From contig CAMWWG010000043.1 of the NCBI GenBank assembly GCA_947177935.1, positions 1-7,327 of the forward strand: a stretch of DNA of 7,327 nt, written 5' to 3'. The notes beneath the pieces were generated by a model. The model did not search any database. It worked only from the letters and a program-made list of their open reading frames with translations, and had not been told where the DNA came from. The translations under genes and the position numbers were made by a program. This DNA is from an uncultured Ruminococcus sp. (GTDB taxonomy: Bacteria; Bacillota; Clostridia; Oscillospirales; Ruminococcaceae). The first letter of the stretch is position 1. Each line of letters opens with the position of its first letter. Positions 6,087 to 7,327 of this stretch are shown piece after piece.

Positions 6087-7327
6087 ATGCGTCTGCTCAT
6101 TAAGAATGTTTCTATTGTAAATTCAGATGATGCTGTTTGGAATCCTGAAAAAAAGCAGGATATTCTCATCCAGGATGGAAATATGATCGCCATTCAGGAA
6201 AATATTCAGGAATCCGCAGATCACATCATTGACGGCACAGGACTGACCGCAATGCCGGGATTGTTCGATATGCACGTCCATTTCCGTGATCCTGGTCAGA
6301 CACACAAGGAAGATATTGCATCCGGCTGTTGTGCCGCCCTTGCAGGAGGCGTCACAGGGGTGCTTTGTATGCCGAACACAAAACCGCCGGTGGATTCTCC
6401 GGAAATTCTCCGATATATTCTGAAAAAAGCAGAAAATACCGGTGTTTCCGTCCATCCGGTTGCCTGCATCACACAAGGCATGAACGGCGAAAAATTAACG
6501 GATTTTAAAACATTAAAAGCAAACGGAGCGGCTTGCCTGTCTGATGACGGCAGACCTGTGAAAAATGCAGAATTAATGCGACTTGCGCTGGAACAGGCAG
6601 AACAGGAAACAATGCTGATTGCGTCACATTGTGAAGATCTGGATATTATCAGCGGCGGTATCATCCATAAGGGAGAAATTTCCCGGAAACTCGGCGTAAA
6701 AGGCATGGACAGAGCGTCCGAAGATTCCATTACAGCAAGGGAAATTATTTTAGCGTCTTCTGTCAATGGCAGGATTCATATTTGTCATGTCAGCACAAAA
6801 GGCAGTATTGACATCATCCGGGAGGCGAAACGGCTTGGTGTTCGTGTGACCTGTGAAACAGCGCCGCATTATTTCATGCTGACGCATGAGAAATTATTAG
6901 AAAAAAATGCAAATGACCGCATGAATCCGCCGTTGCGGGAAGAATCCGACAGACTTGCCATTGAAAAGGCAGTGCTTGACGGCACAATTGACTGCATTGT
7001 AACGGATCATGCGCCCCATGCGCCGGAAGAAAAGGCGGATTTTGAGAGCGCACCAAACGGGATTGTCGGATTGGAAACCTCCCTTGCGGCGACACTCACG
7101 GCGTTGTATCATACAGGGAAATGCAGTTTATCAAAAATTGTTTCGCTGATGTCCGCAAAACCGAGGGAAATTCTGAATTTACCAGCAGTGCAGATCCGGG
7201 AGCAGGCGTCTGCGAATCTGATTTTAGTAGATTTAAATCAGGAATGGGAAGTAATTCCGGAGCAGCTGCACAGCAAATCTCATAACACGGCATTACGTGG
7301 GATGAAATTAAAGGGAAAAGTAAAATA
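6087..7327 (+). CDS. pyrC: Dihydroorotase, type I (partial, 3' end cut off)
   Basis: Zinc enzyme of the amidohydrolase superfamily that cyclises carbamoyl-aspartate to dihydroorotate, step 3 of de novo UMP synthesis. The frame is open from 6087 to the window edge with 413 codons visible. The last two bases (TA) leave the next codon unfinished. It breaks off at HSKSHNTALRGMKLKGKVK, just before the usual C-terminal end, so probably only about 10-20 residues are missing. Metal and substrate motifs are intact: MHVHFRDPG (H63, H65, R67), MPNTKP (95-100), SDDG (D153, the bridging aspartate position of class I enzymes), SHCED (H181), CHVS (H234) and DHAPHAP (D307). The ATG follows AGGAG (6073-6077) by 9 bases. 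Expression from the promoter at 5890-5918 must pass the leader terminator. pyrE lies far off on the other strand, so the two are not co-transcribed here. Confidence 0.97.
   Translation, partial: MRLLIKNVSIVNSDDAVWNPEKKQDILIQDGNMIAIQENIQESADHIIDGTGLTAMPGLFDMHVHFRDPGQTHKEDIASGCCAALAGGVTGVLCMPNTKPPVDSPEILRYILKKAENTGVSVHPVACITQGMNGEKLTDFKTLKANGAACLSDDGRPVKNAELMRLALEQAEQETMLIASHCEDLDIISGGIIHKGEISRKLGVKGMDRASEDSITAREIILASSVNGRIHICHVSTKGSIDIIREAKRLGVRVTCETAPHYFMLTHEKLLEKNANDRMNPPLREESDRLAIEKAVLDGTIDCIVTDHAPHAPEEKADFESAPNGIVGLETSLAATLTALYHTGKCSLSKIVSLMSAKPREILNLPAVQIREQASANLILVDLNQEWEVIPEQLHSKSHNTALRGMKLKGKVK

Noticed and set aside
6296..6766. 156-codon minus-strand frame
   Set aside because: It is a shadow of pyrC, whose active-site motifs are all intact in the plus frame.

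Overview
This window reads as chromosomal DNA from a low-to-moderate GC Gram-positive bacterium, most likely a gut-type Clostridia (Oscillospirales/Ruminococcaceae-like). The pointers are a DUF4317 family protein (a family I know mainly from Clostridia), AGGAGG-type ribosome binding sites, A/T-rich intergenic gaps with SigA-type promoters, and a tRNA gene without an encoded CCA end. The genus is inference. I see no insertion sequence, prophage, CRISPR array or conjugative gene.

Left half, minus strand (37-3688): a probable four-gene operon transcribed right to left. It runs nadE (glutamine-dependent NAD+ synthase, 641 aa), a PIN/NYN-like nuclease with a TTG start (202 aa), a small basic protein of unknown function (108 aa), then pyrE (orotate phosphoribosyltransferase, 219 aa). 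Gaps are 68, 14 and 48 bases. One good extended -10 promoter lies upstream of nadE, and I found no convincing internal promoter or terminator.

Middle (3689-4017): a divergent promoter region. A consensus SigA promoter (TTGACA, 17 bases, TATAAT) drives tRNA-Leu(CAA) at 3856-3938, which is followed by a short intrinsic terminator at 3948-3978.

Right half, plus strand: a DUF4317 protein (true start 4018, not upstream in the tRNA) and, 19 bases later, a SUKH (SMI1/KNR4)-like protein. An A/T-rich gap with a second strong promoter follows. After it comes a leader of about 160 nt that carries an intrinsic terminator, then pyrC (type I dihydroorotase), which runs off the right edge with about 413 codons visible.

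pyrC and pyrE perform steps 3 and 5 of de novo UMP synthesis but lie about 5.4 kb apart on opposite strands, so they are controlled separately. The most interesting element is the pyrC leader. Three mutually exclusive helices (an early hairpin, an antiterminator and a terminator) can be drawn, giving a textbook attenuator layout, yet the early hairpin does not match the PyrR-binding consensus. Second-rank leads are the PIN/NYN nuclease with its small arginine-rich neighbour, and the DUF4317/SUKH pair downstream of the tRNA.
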